A DNA stretch of 64,000 nt from Massilia terrae (GCF_024753145.1 NZ_JANUGU010000002.1:310001-374000); one strand, 5' to 3'. Counted from the first letter of the stretch, positions 7,248 through 15,914 are shown. The notes: generated from the sequence alone by a model not told the origin. Program-made: numbers and translations.

Positions 7248-9377
7248 TCACGTCGGCGCCCCAACAAGGCTCGTAACGCGAATGGTCTTCGTCTCCGGAA
7301 TCTCCGAATGCGACAGCACCTTCAGCTGCGGTAGCGCGCGGCGCAGGAAGCGGGACAGCAGCGTGCGCAGCGGTCCCGGCACCAGCAGCACCGGCGTCAG
7401 ACCCATCGCCTCCTGCTGCATCGCCGCTTGCCCCGCCTGCTGCGCGATCGTATCCGCCAGCCCTGGCTCTATGCCCGTGCCGTCATTGCCGGAACCAAGC
7501 GCCTGCATCAGCAACCGTTCGAGGCGGTTATCGAGCGTCATGACCGACAGCTCGGTCGAACCCGGGAACAGCTGCTGCACGATCGCCCGGCCCAGTGCGA
7601 TCCGTACCTGGGTCGTCAGCTCGGTCGGATCCTGCGTCAGCGCCGCGAATTCCGACAGCGTCTCGATGATGGTCCGCATGTCGCGGATGTGGACGCCCTC
7701 GGCTAGCAGGTTTTGCAGCACTTTCTGCAAGGTCGACAGCGTCACGACCTTCGGTACCAGATCTTCCACCAGCTTCGGCACTTCCTTCACCAGGTGGTCG
7801 AGCAGCGCCTGCACTTCGATCCGGCCCAGCAGCTCGGAGGCATGGGTGGTAATGATGTGGTTCAGGTGCGTGGCGATCACGGTGCCGGCGTCGACCACGG
7901 TGTAGCCCATGCCCTGCGCCTGTTCGCGCATACCGGCCTCGATCCACACCGCCGGCAGGCCGAACGCCGGATCGGTGGTCGGCGCGCCGGGCAGCGCGCC
8001 GGTCGCCATGCCCGGATTGATGGCCAGGTACTGGCCGTTCATCGCTTCGCCCGTGCCCACCTCGACGCCCTTGAGCGTGATGCGGTAGGCCGACGGCCGC
8101 AGTTCGAGGTTGTCGCGGATGTGCACCGGCGGCGCGAGGAAACCGACTTCCTGCGCGAACTTCTTGCGGATGCCCTTGATCCGCTTGAGCAGTTCGCCGC
8201 TCTGCCCCTTATCCACCAGCGGGATCAGGCGATAACCCACTTCCAGGCCGAGCGTATCGACCTGCATGACATCCTGCCAGGTCGCCTCTTCGCTTTCGCT
8301 TGGCGTCGCGGCGCCGCCGGCCGCACCCGACGCACCGGCAGCGGCTGCGGCGGCTTTCGCCTCTTCCTCCTTTTTCGGCGCTTCCTTCAGGCGCTTGTCC
8401 ATCAGGTAGCCAGTGCCGCCCAACAGGCCGCCGAACAACAGGAACACCAGGTTCGGCATGCCCGGGATCAGGCCCATGCCGCCGAGGATGGCGCCGGTGA
8501 TGTACAGCACCTCCGGCTTGGCGAACAGCTGCGAGACCAGCTGGTTACCGATGTCCTGGTCGCTCGCCACGCGCGAGACCACCATGCCGGCCGCGATCGA
8601 GATGATCAGCGACGGGATCTGCGCCACCAGGCCGTCACCGATGGCGAGCAGCGTGTAGTTCTTGATCGCGTCGCCGAAGGCCATGTCATGCTGGACCATG
8701 CCGACGATCAGGCCGCCGATCACGTTGATCAGGGTGACCATGATGCCGGCCACCGCGTCGCCGCGCACGTATTTGGACGCACCGTCCATCGCGCCGTAGA
8801 ACTCCGCTTCCTGCGCCACTTCCGAACGGCGGCGGCGTGCATCCTGTTCGCCGATCAGGCCCGCGTTCAGGTCGGCGTCGATCGCCATCTGCTTGCCCGG
8901 CATAGCGTCCAGGGCGAAGCGCGCGCCCACTTCGGCGATACGGCCCGCGCCCTTGGTCACGACGGTGAAGTTGATGATGGTGAGGATGACGAACACCACG
9001 ATACCGACCGCGTAGTTACCGCCGATGAGGAAGTGGCCGAACGCTTCGATCACCTTGCCGGCGGAGGCGCCGCCGGTGTGGCCCTGGGTCAGCACCACAC
9101 GCGTGGAGGCGACGTTGAGCGACAGGCGCAGCATGGTCGACACCAGCAGGATCGCCGGGAAGGCCATGAAGTCGAGCGGCTTGACCGTGTACAGCGCGGT
9201 GAGCAGCACGATGACGGACAGCGCGATGTTAAAGCTGAAGAAGACATCGAGCAGGAAGGCCGGCAGCGGCAGGATCATCATCACCAGCAGCAGGATGATG
9301 AGGATCGGCGCGGCGAGCGCGCTGCTGCCGCGGTTAGCGAGGCCGCTCAGCCAGGCGGGCAGTTGGATTGCGTTCAT
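7248..9377 (-). CDS. flhA: Flagellar export gate protein FlhA
   Basis: 709 residues, full length. The N-terminal half has about eight membrane spans (residues 20-330) with the conserved FHIPEP-region GRIAEVGARFALDAMPGKQ (about 145-163) and DADLNAGLIGEQDARRRR. A charged, Ala-rich linker (about 335-365) leads to the cytoplasmic domain that docks chaperone-substrate complexes. FlhA forms the nonameric ring of the flagellar type III export gate. The start overlaps the flhB stop as ATGA. Normally flhF would follow; here a convergent YdcF-like gene and a glycan island follow instead. Confidence 0.97.
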   Translation of the reverse strand: MNAIQLPAWLSGLANRGSSALAAPILIILLLVMMILPLPAFLLDVFFSFNIALSVIVLLTALYTVKPLDFMAFPAILLVSTMLRLSLNVASTRVVLTQGHTGGASAGKVIEAFGHFLIGGNYAVGIVVFVILTIINFTVVTKGAGRIAEVGARFALDAMPGKQMAIDADLNAGLIGEQDARRRRSEVAQEAEFYGAMDGASKYVRGDAVAGIMVTLINVIGGLIVGMVQHDMAFGDAIKNYTLLAIGDGLVAQIPSLIISIAAGMVVSRVASDQDIGNQLVSQLFAKPEVLYITGAILGGMGLIPGMPNLVFLLFGGLLGGTGYLMDKRLKEAPKKEEEAKAAAAAAGASGAAGGAATPSESEEATWQDVMQVDTLGLEVGYRLIPLVDKGQSGELLKRIKGIRKKFAQEVGFLAPPVHIRDNLELRPSAYRITLKGVEVGTGEAMNGQYLAINPGMATGALPGAPTTDPAFGLPAVWIEAGMREQAQGMGYTVVDAGTVIATHLNHIITTHASELLGRIEVQALLDHLVKEVPKLVEDLVPKVVTLSTLQKVLQNLLAEGVHIRDMRTIIETLSEFAALTQDPTELTTQVRIALGRAIVQQLFPGSTELSVMTLDNRLERLLMQALGSGNDGTGIEPGLADTIAQQAGQAAMQQEAMGLTPVLLVPGPLRTLLSRFLRRALPQLKVLSHSEIPETKTIRVTSLVGAPT

Positions 9378-10555
9378 TGGTCAGCTCCGTCGGGACGGGC
9401 CGGCTGCGCGTTCTGCGACGCCGGGTTGAGCGGGTCCATTTCTGGCGGTACCGCGATCTTGGTCGGGCGGTCCGGATACTGGCCGCCACGTTTGCTATAG
9501 GTGCGAAGCTGGAACACGTAGGCCAGCACTTCGGCCACCGCCGAGTACAGCTTCTCCGGGATCTCCGCTTCCAGTTCGACGTGCTTGTACAGCGCACGCG
9601 CGAGCGGCGGCGCTTCGAGCATCGCCACGTTATTCTCTTTCGCCAGTTCGCGGATCTTGGCCGCGACTTCGTCGACACCCTTGGCGACCACGCGCGGCGC
9701 ACCGCGCTGGCCTTCGGCGTATTTCAGCGCGACGGCGTAATGGGTCGGGTTGGTCACCACCACGTCGGCGGTCGGCACGCTGGCCATCATGCGGCGCTTG
9801 GCCATCTCGCGCTGCAGCTGGCGGATCTTGCCCTTGATCTGCGGGTTACCTTCGGATTCCTTCGATTCCTGGATCACTTCCTGGCGCGTCATCTTCAGCT
9901 TGTTCGCGTAGTGCCACATCTGGTACGGCCCGTCGAGCGCCGCCACCACGCCAAGCGCGCCGACCATGAAGATGAAGGCCGCGCCGATCAGGTGCAGCAG
10001 GTGCACGCTGCCTTCGTTGAGCGGCTCGATCGCGAGGCCAATCATCGCGTCCTTCTGGCTCATGATGACGAACCAGGCCACGCAGCCCACCAGCAGGGTC
10101 TTCGCGATCGCCTTGAGCAGTTCGATCAACGAGTTGGTCGAGAACAGGTTGGAGATGCCGTTGATCGGATTGAGCTTGCCGAAGTTGGGCATGAAGGCCT
10201 TGGACGAAAACAGCCAGCCGCCGATCAGCAGCGGCGAGGCCAGCGCGACCAGCATGATGGCGCCGGCCAGCGGCAGGCAGGCCAGCATCACGGTGCCGAC
10301 GTCGACCAGGATGCGGTGGATCAGCACGTCCGGATTGAAGACCTGCTCTCGGTCCAGCGACAGGCCGGAATGAACCACCTCGGCCAGCTTGTGCGCGAGC
10401 ATGCCGCCGGTCGCCCACAGGCCGGCGCCGGCCGTCATCAGCACGCCAAAGGTTGTCAATTCACGCGATCGGGGCACGTCGCCGTTTTCGCGCGCCTGCT
10501 CCAATCGCCGCTGTGACGCTGGTTCGGTCCGTTCCGCGTCGCTTTCTTCCGCCAT
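9374..10555 (-). CDS. flhB: Flagellar export switch protein FlhB
   Basis: 393 residues: a cytoplasmic N-terminus, four membrane spans (about 35-210) and a cytoplasmic domain with the autocleavage motif N269-P270-T271-H272 (VVVTNPTHYAVALKY), at the same position as in enteric FlhB. It switches export specificity from rod/hook to filament subunits. It is first in the flhBA pair, with a four-base overlap. The 262 bp upstream is shared with the divergent GfcA-like gene. A Pro/Ala-rich tail after residue 365 is typical of the group. Confidence 0.97.
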   Translation of the reverse strand: MAEESDAERTEPASQRRLEQARENGDVPRSRELTTFGVLMTAGAGLWATGGMLAHKLAEVVHSGLSLDREQVFNPDVLIHRILVDVGTVMLACLPLAGAIMLVALASPLLIGGWLFSSKAFMPNFGKLNPINGISNLFSTNSLIELLKAIAKTLLVGCVAWFVIMSQKDAMIGLAIEPLNEGSVHLLHLIGAAFIFMVGALGVVAALDGPYQMWHYANKLKMTRQEVIQESKESEGNPQIKGKIRQLQREMAKRRMMASVPTADVVVTNPTHYAVALKYAEGQRGAPRVVAKGVDEVAAKIRELAKENNVAMLEAPPLARALYKHVELEAEIPEKLYSAVAEVLAYVFQLRTYSKRGGQYPDRPTKIAVPPEMDPLNPASQNAQPARPDGADQ

Positions 10556-10756
10556 CCTGTGCTCCGGTTACCAGCCAGGCGCCTCGCACGCGGCTGCTGC
10601 AGGATGGAATTATCAGTGATGTTGCTGTGGGGCCAAGTCAGGAAAAGGAAGGCAAAGAGCGCGCTTTTCGCCCCACACTGGGGGGATTGTGGGGTGGATA
10701 CGACCTTTTTTGACTTTTTGTTTCTGATTTCTAGAGATCATTCCACTATTTTTGTC

Positions 10757-10762
10757 TATAAT
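10757..10762 (+). promoter_or_regulatory. Consensus -10 element upstream of the GfcA-like gene
   Basis: TATAAT lies 56 bases before the ATG at 10818, in the flhB/gfcA-like divergent gap. No clear -35 is found at 16-18 bases, so an activator or a weak -35 would be needed. AAGGAATTCCG precedes the start and gives a good ribosome site. Confidence 0.4.
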
Positions 10763-10817
10763 AAGATTGCTCGCGAGAATCGCCTGGGCACTCATTAATG
10801 AATAACAAGGAATTCCG

Positions 10818-11174
10818 ATGAAAAAATTTCTCGTCATGACCGCTCTGCTGAGCATGGTCTCGATCCAGGCGATGGCACAGGTTCAGGCTGGTGCTGCTGC
10901 CGCCCAAGCTGGTGCTGCAACCGGCACCGCTGCTGGTACCGCTGGCACCGCTGCTGGTACCGCCGGCGCTGCTGCTGGTACCGCCGGCGCCGCTGCTGGT
11001 ACCGCTGGTGTTGCTGCAGGCGCTGCCGGCGCCGCTGCTGCTGGCACCGGCTTCGCTGCCACTACCGCTATCGCTGGCCTGTCGGTCGGCACCCTTGCTG
11101 CAGTTGGCGCAGGTGTCGCTGCGGCGGCTGTTGCTGCAAGCAACAACGGTAACAGCACCACGACCCACCACTGA
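10818..11174 (+). CDS. Small secreted Ala/Gly/Thr-rich repeat protein, GfcA/YjbE-like
   Basis: 118 residues. A Sec signal peptide ends at AMA (residue 20). Residues 36-77 are six heptads close to GTAAGTA (36, 43, 50, 57, 64, 71), mirrored by 21 bp DNA repeats. Then come a hydrophobic stretch (GLSVGTLAAVGAGVAAAAV, 87-105) and a polar tail ending SNNGNSTTTHH. This build (signal peptide, low-complexity Ala/Thr region, hydrophobic segment, Thr-rich end) matches E. coli GfcA and YjbE, first genes of the group 4 capsule and yjbEFGH operons. The next gene encodes a YjbH domain, which supports the assignment. Role in the family is poorly known. It faces the YjbH gene across a shared terminator. Confidence 0.75.
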   Translation: MKKFLVMTALLSMVSIQAMAQVQAGAAAAQAGAATGTAAGTAGTAAGTAGAAAGTAGAAAGTAGVAAGAAGAAAAGTGFAATTAIAGLSVGTLAAVGAGVAAAAVAASNNGNSTTTHH

Positions 11175-11222
11175 TCGCTACCGTGTGGCGCCTCCGAGCG
11201 ACGCATTGGCACGGCTCAAATG

Positions 11223-11253
11223 AAACAGGCCCGGATATTCGGGCCTGTTTTTT
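11223..11253. terminator. Bidirectional intrinsic terminator
   Basis: AAACAGGCCCG / CGGGCCTGTTT around a six-base loop, flanked by a T run on the plus side and an A run on the minus side. It sits between the convergent GfcA-like gene and the YjbH-PAP2 gene and can end both transcripts. Confidence 0.85.
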
Positions 11254-11267
11254 ATGCGCTTGCTAAG

Positions 11268-14105
11268 TTAATAAGTGCCGCGCCACGCGACACTAATCTC
11301 TTTTACACCCGGTGCAATCGCAAACTGTGATTTCGTATCGTCCCGTTGCGCACGCCACAGCCAGCTGCCGATCGCGTAACCAACAACGCCCCCGCCCACC
11401 ACATCGGACACCCAATGCTGACGTGCCGCGACACGCCCCATCGAGCTGACCGCCGCAAGACCGTATAGCCAAGGGGCGTCATACTCCTTAGCAAATGGCG
11501 TGATTGCCGCAAACGCCACCGCGCTATGGTTCGAAGGGAACGATGCATCCCTGCGATCGGTCGTATGGCGATACGGTCCGAGCGCCTCGTTTGGGCGTGC
11601 GCGGCCAATCGCGTGCTTGGTTCCAACCGAAATCGCGGCCGCAGCAGCCACCGATTCCAGCGAAATCAAACCCATGTTCTGCGCGCGGTCGTCACCAAAG
11701 AACACCGCCGCGCCAGCCGCGCCGGTAAGCACGATCGGCATCGCTTTGCCCACATCTCCCCATACCCGCATCGCGCTGGAAGCAGCATGACGCTTGACGA
11801 ACCGGTCGACTGGCTTATCGAGCAAGACGCTGCCTGCGATCACCGCACCTGCCACCACACTGCCGTCCAGCCACTCCGGCCAACGCGGCGCGGACGACGC
11901 TGATTGCTCGACGCGCCAGCGAAATTCAGGCCACGGATTCGCCATCGAACGCACTGGCGGATATACTGCAGCGAGATTCTGTTCATCCGCGCGTTCCGCG
12001 AAATTACCTAGGCCATCGTAGCTCGTCATATCCCGCCGCGGTTGCTCGACCATCTCGTACAGGTCGCCCGGGCTTTGAACCATCTGGCCGACATCGCGCG
12101 TCCACGGCGAGAGGGACATGGCGGCGCTGGCCTGGGTGTCGGCCAGCAGCATGATGTTCAGTGGCACCGACAGAAAAACGCCTTTGTCGTGATATGGGCT
12201 CGTCGGCGTACCGGGGCTTGTAATATCCCTGCCATTGGTACGCGAATACCACGCACCAATCTCGACACCCGACGGAAAACGGCGCTTGAATTCCAGCCGA
12301 ACTCCATTGTCACGGGCAAGGAAGCGGCCCACCCGCGCGGTCGCCGTCGTATCGTACGGCAGCCTGTAATGCAGCGCGCCCAATGCGGTGACGGTCTCGT
12401 AATCTCGCTTGTCGAACCAGCCCTTGTAACCGCGCTGCTGCAGCGCGTCTATCGATACGTCGGCGGCCCAGCGGCGGTCCTTCGGCAGATACAACGCCTG
12501 GCCACCGAAGCCACGGAACATTTCTTCGTAGAAACCGCCGGATACGCGCAGATAGACGCGCTCGGCCGGGGTCATGTACTGGTTGAGCATCAGGCGATTG
12601 AGCTTGAAGCGCCCTCCTCGCTTGTACTCCGCGATGTCGGTACGCACGTGCGGCAGCAGGCTGTTCGATGACTGTGTCACACCGGATACGTTTTCGAGCA
12701 CAGTGGCCTTCAGGTCGCTGTTCAGATAGAGGCCTTGAGCCAATCGGCGATCGTAGCTTGCCGCCGCCCAGAGTTCGTAGCGCAGCGCACCACTGGGGTC
12801 GTTGAAGAAGAAAGACATCTTCGGCACGAGCTTGAACCGATTCGTTTCGCGGTCTTCCGACGCAACCTTGACGAACTCTCCGTCCTGATTGACCAGTATC
12901 CCAAGCGCGCCGTCGTCCTTGATCCCGGCAAGCATGCCGATGCTGTCGTCGTTAATGCGATCCTCCGGCGCGGCGTAACGCACATCCACCGACGGCAGGA
13001 AGGCGTCACGGTCGATCAATCCGGTGAAATAATCGGTAAGACGCTGCAAGTCGAGGAATTCATACGTCGCGATCGGCTGGTCCTGGCGCGTGTAGGTCAC
13101 CTGGATTACGCGCGTTCCCTCTGGGGCAAATGCAAGAGCGGTGCGCGTGGCACGGCCGACAGCGCGACCCAGGTTCGAAATCCTGGTATTGGTCAGTGAC
13201 AACTTAAGGGTTGCACCATCCAGCTCGACTCGTACATTCTTGAAGTCCTGGCGAACCAACGTCTGCACCAATTCGGCGGCATGCGCGCCGTTCGCCTGCC
13301 ACGCATCGGCCGAGACACGGGGAGGTGCGTCTTTCGATTGGAACGGTGGGGGCTCCTGTAGCTTGGGCAGGAACTCGCGCTGGTCGAATGGCAGCGTCAG
13401 CCAGAGGTTGGCGCTAAAATGGTCACGATGGCGCGCGACTTGGGCCCCGAGCCAGCCCCAGCGGTATTCGATGCCGGCGGCCGCGCCTTTACTGCGCGCA
13501 CGGGCAGCGGTCAAGCCAGCGCTGAAGTCCTTGCTATAGTCATTCGCGTCGTATTCGGCCACGAATGAGAGACCAGGCGCCGACACAGGCGCCCAGCGCG
13601 CTCCGGCAAAGAGTCCGCTCGGACGCTTGTGACCATAGCCGATGCTTGCCTCGAAATTGTTGGCCGAGCCAAACGCCTTGGATGCGACCAAATACTCGCC
13701 CTTGAAAAGTTCGGTACCGAATAAATCGCTCCGCCCGGCCGCGATCGCCGGCAGCCAGCTTGTCTCGCGCAATAGCTGCAGCTTGACGTCGACAACTTTG
13801 TCCTTGAATCGGCCGTACTGGCTGCCATATGCGCCTGGCACATCCGAAAAACCAGCGATGCCGTTAATCGAGACATAGCGCCCGGTCACCTGCAGGAACG
13901 GCAGGATCGTGGAGGTCGCCCAGAAGCTGCCATAAGGGCTGTCATAGCTATAGCCAGTACTGAAGGTGCCATCCGCCTCAACCCCGGCGCGCGGCATATT
14001 GATGTATCCCGACTGCCCTTGGACGCTGGGCACTGCGGCAAATGCGTTCACTGCGCCAAGCAAGACCCAAGCGCAGCAACTGGTGGTAATAGGGGATTTC
14101 AGCAC
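11268..14105 (-). CDS. YjbH/GfcD outer-membrane beta-barrel protein fused to a PAP2 phosphatase domain
   Basis: 945 residues. A signal peptide ends near NAFA (about residue 24). A YjbH (DUF940) region of roughly 650 residues follows, opening with GQSGYINMPRAGVEADGTFS, as in the YjbH/GfcD proteins linked to exopolysaccharide export. The C-terminal 230 residues carry a complete PAP2 signature: KHAIGRARP (830-838), PSNH (857-860), and R891-x5-H897-x3-D901. PAP2 enzymes cleave lipid pyrophosphates or phosphates, for example undecaprenyl-PP. The last residues (VKEISVAWRGTY) look like a closing beta strand. The start is GTG at 14105; no Shine-Dalgarno is clear. I infer a periplasm/outer-membrane protein coupling glycan export with carrier dephosphorylation. 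The frame is continuous. Confidence 0.85.
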   Translation of the reverse strand: MLKSPITTSCCAWVLLGAVNAFAAVPSVQGQSGYINMPRAGVEADGTFSTGYSYDSPYGSFWATSTILPFLQVTGRYVSINGIAGFSDVPGAYGSQYGRFKDKVVDVKLQLLRETSWLPAIAAGRSDLFGTELFKGEYLVASKAFGSANNFEASIGYGHKRPSGLFAGARWAPVSAPGLSFVAEYDANDYSKDFSAGLTAARARSKGAAAGIEYRWGWLGAQVARHRDHFSANLWLTLPFDQREFLPKLQEPPPFQSKDAPPRVSADAWQANGAHAAELVQTLVRQDFKNVRVELDGATLKLSLTNTRISNLGRAVGRATRTALAFAPEGTRVIQVTYTRQDQPIATYEFLDLQRLTDYFTGLIDRDAFLPSVDVRYAAPEDRINDDSIGMLAGIKDDGALGILVNQDGEFVKVASEDRETNRFKLVPKMSFFFNDPSGALRYELWAAASYDRRLAQGLYLNSDLKATVLENVSGVTQSSNSLLPHVRTDIAEYKRGGRFKLNRLMLNQYMTPAERVYLRVSGGFYEEMFRGFGGQALYLPKDRRWAADVSIDALQQRGYKGWFDKRDYETVTALGALHYRLPYDTTATARVGRFLARDNGVRLEFKRRFPSGVEIGAWYSRTNGRDITSPGTPTSPYHDKGVFLSVPLNIMLLADTQASAAMSLSPWTRDVGQMVQSPGDLYEMVEQPRRDMTSYDGLGNFAERADEQNLAAVYPPVRSMANPWPEFRWRVEQSASSAPRWPEWLDGSVVAGAVIAGSVLLDKPVDRFVKRHAASSAMRVWGDVGKAMPIVLTGAAGAAVFFGDDRAQNMGLISLESVAAAAAISVGTKHAIGRARPNEALGPYRHTTDRRDASFPSNHSAVAFAAITPFAKEYDAPWLYGLAAVSSMGRVAARQHWVSDVVGGGVVGYAIGSWLWRAQRDDTKSQFAIAPGVKEISVAWRGTY

Positions 14106-14159
14106 TTATTGAACCAAACGAAACGTCGAACCGGCCACTTTGAGCCGAGGATTTGAGTC

Positions 14160-14210
14160 ACAACAGGGCGGACAACCCAGCCTTGCGGGTCGGCTGTCCG
14201 AAACTGTTGT
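14160..14210. repeat. Long imperfect inverted repeat in a divergent promoter gap
   Basis: Three nested arm pairs: ACAACAG/CTGTTGT (14160-14166 and 14204-14210), CGGACA/TGTCCG (14169-14174 and 14195-14200) and ACCC/GGGT (14175-14178 and 14187-14190). It lies just upstream of the YjbH-PAP2 start and about 120 bases before the small membrane protein. It could be an operator or an RNA hairpin; no T run follows. Confidence 0.5.
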
Positions 14211-14326
14211 AATGTTGTCAGAAATGCTTGCGGCAATTCTCTACGATTATCACGTAGCAAATAACTGTTGTGCTACACTTTATTCAAGGCGATTCTGTAT
14301 TCACCCTTAACCCCAAGGACGAGCAG

Positions 14327-14569
14327 ATGAATTTCGAACGGCTTAAGAAGTCTTTTAAGGCATCCTTTCAGCCGACCTCGTCTGCACTAGCTTGCATGAA
14401 CACCCTCGACCGAAGCATCCCCATTTTTAGGACAGTCTTCCTCGTCGCCGGCGTGGCTGGTGCTGCCTTGAGTATTGGTCCGACGGCTGATTACCTGTTT
14501 GCCGCCGGGCTCCTTCTGCATTTTACGATTTGGTTCGAGGAATGGTGGCGAACCGCCAGCGTTCACTGA
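14327..14569 (+). CDS. Small two-span membrane protein of unknown function
   Basis: 80 residues from the ATG at 14327, chosen because AAGGA lies eight bases upstream. A basic N-terminal helix (MNFERLKKSFKASF) is followed by two short hydrophobic segments (about 33-50 and 54-68) and an aromatic end (WFEEWWRTASVH). No family is recognised. A possible extended -10 (TGCTACACT, 14271-14279) lies about 48 bases upstream. It is divergent from YjbH-PAP2 and convergent with the WecA-like gene, inside the polysaccharide locus. The good ribosome site and plausible topology argue that it is real. Confidence 0.55.
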   Translation: MNFERLKKSFKASFQPTSSALACMNTLDRSIPIFRTVFLVAGVAGAALSIGPTADYLFAAGLLLHFTIWFEEWWRTASVH

Positions 14570-14594
14570 ACCAATATTTCCAGTCCTAAAACGC

Positions 14595-14621
14595 AACACG
14601 CATGCGCGAGGCATGCGTGTT
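14595..14621. terminator. Perfect inverted repeat between convergent genes, possible terminator
   Basis: AACACGCATGC (14595-14605), loop GCGAG, GCATGCGTGTT (14611-14621). It lies 26 bases after the small membrane protein and 10 bases beyond the WecA-like stop. The arms are strong but only a short T stretch follows, so termination is likely but not certain. Confidence 0.6.
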
Positions 14622-14631
14622 TGGTCGCACG

Positions 14632-15780
14632 TCATTGCTGCTGTGGAGATTCTTGGCTGCCGCCGAGATGAAACAGGCTGGGCACGCTCCAGCGACCATG
14701 GACGAGGCGGCGATACGCAATCACGTAGATAAATATCTGAGCAAGTACCAACGCGACCGCCACCGACACATGGTCGCCAAACAATGCGCTAGCCGTGATG
14801 CAACAAGCGACGACCGGCAGGATATAAAGAAGAACAGCGGCATTGCGTTGCCAAGGGCGCTCGGCATTTCTTGGTACCGCTGCGAACACCACACGACGGT
14901 AAATCAACGTGTGCAGGTGCAACGCATCGGCCGCGCCAGGGCTGACCTTCTTGATGAATTTGCGGCGATAGATACTGAACATCACTTCGATGACAGGGTA
15001 ACCGCAGATTCCCAGTACCTTCCAAGCGTTGATATCAGGATGGCGAACCAATAGCACGGCCATTTCGGCCACCCAGAACCCGAGGAAGTAGGCGCCCCCG
15101 TCCCCCAGGAACAGTTTACCGAACGGGTAATTGAACACGAGGAAACCCAGCGTCGCACCGATACACAACGCTCCGAGCAGCATGACGAATTGGTCGTTGT
15201 GTTGCCATGCGACGAAGCCGAGGCCACCTGCCATTAGGATCAGCGTGCTGCTGGACAATCCGTTAAACCCGTCGATGATATTGATCGCATTTGCACCGCC
15301 TGCAACTAGCAGCGCGGTAACGCAAACCGCGATCGGGGTGAACAACAGGAGCAGATCCACTCCCCAGATATCGATTTCGGTGACGGTCGCACTCAATGCG
15401 AAACTTGCCAGGAGCGCACTCAGGATGGTCGCTGCGAGCCGTACCTTGACCGACACCTTTTTCGTGACATCTTCGATGATTCCTGCCATGAAGGCGGGCG
15501 CCGCAACGGCGATGAGAGCCGAGAGCCGAAACATCCTGGTAGAGTTCAGCGCCTCGGGCCACACTTCATTGAAAAGCCAGAGCCCAGCAATAATGCCCAC
15601 CAGGACCGCCACGCCACCAATCCGCGGCACAGCTGTAGTGTGAACTTTTTGAACGCCATTCAAGTCATGGTCGTACGAAAGCTTCCCATGCCACCGTTCA
15701 GAGAGGACGATGAGCAGGCTCATGCAAAAGCTCGCAGCAAAAGCCACTACACCCAGCTTGATTATGTATTCGACAAACAT
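14632..15780 (-). CDS. WecA/WbpL-type polyprenyl-phosphate glycosyl-1-phosphate transferase
   Basis: 382 residues with 10-11 membrane spans and the MraY/WecA family motifs: NAINIIDGFNGLSSS, KLFLGDGGAYFLGF and the cytoplasmic LHLHTLIYRR (HxHxxxxR type). It loads the first sugar-1-phosphate of the repeat unit onto undecaprenyl phosphate, probably an N-acetylhexosamine or FucNAc. Start at the ATG at 15780, with AGGA seven bases upstream. It follows wbuC in the same direction, but a 280 bp gap with a predicted terminator separates them, so it may be transcribed separately. Confidence 0.88.
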   Translation of the reverse strand: MFVEYIIKLGVVAFAASFCMSLLIVLSERWHGKLSYDHDLNGVQKVHTTAVPRIGGVAVLVGIIAGLWLFNEVWPEALNSTRMFRLSALIAVAAPAFMAGIIEDVTKKVSVKVRLAATILSALLASFALSATVTEIDIWGVDLLLLFTPIAVCVTALLVAGGANAINIIDGFNGLSSSTLILMAGGLGFVAWQHNDQFVMLLGALCIGATLGFLVFNYPFGKLFLGDGGAYFLGFWVAEMAVLLVRHPDINAWKVLGICGYPVIEVMFSIYRRKFIKKVSPGAADALHLHTLIYRRVVFAAVPRNAERPWQRNAAVLLYILPVVACCITASALFGDHVSVAVALVLAQIFIYVIAYRRLVHGRWSVPSLFHLGGSQESPQQQ

Positions 15781-15893
15781 GAATGAATCCTGGATTGAGT
15801 CAACCGATCTGGATAGTCGCTGAGTCGCGAGCGGATGACGAGCTGGCGAACAGGCCGAATCTGACTGCACGAATTGAAATCCAGCAACTGACC

Positions 15894-15914
15894 AATTTGA
15901 GCAACGCTCAAATT
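15894..15914. repeat. Perfect short inverted repeat
   Basis: AATTTGAGC-AAC-GCTCAAATT, nine-base arms and a three-base loop, in the leader region of the WecA-like gene. TATAAT on the minus strand (15945-15940) lies just upstream, so this could be an operator or a 5' leader hairpin. No T run. Confidence 0.5.

Noticed and set aside
7713-9500. 595-codon plus-strand frame opposite flhA
   Set aside because: Antisense of a complete flhA; His/Arg/Gln-rich composition typical of GC-rich shadow frames.
10925-11050. Possible CRISPR-like or VNTR array in the GfcA-like gene
   Set aside because: The repeats are in-frame coding heptads without spacers, so they are a protein repeat rather than a CRISPR.
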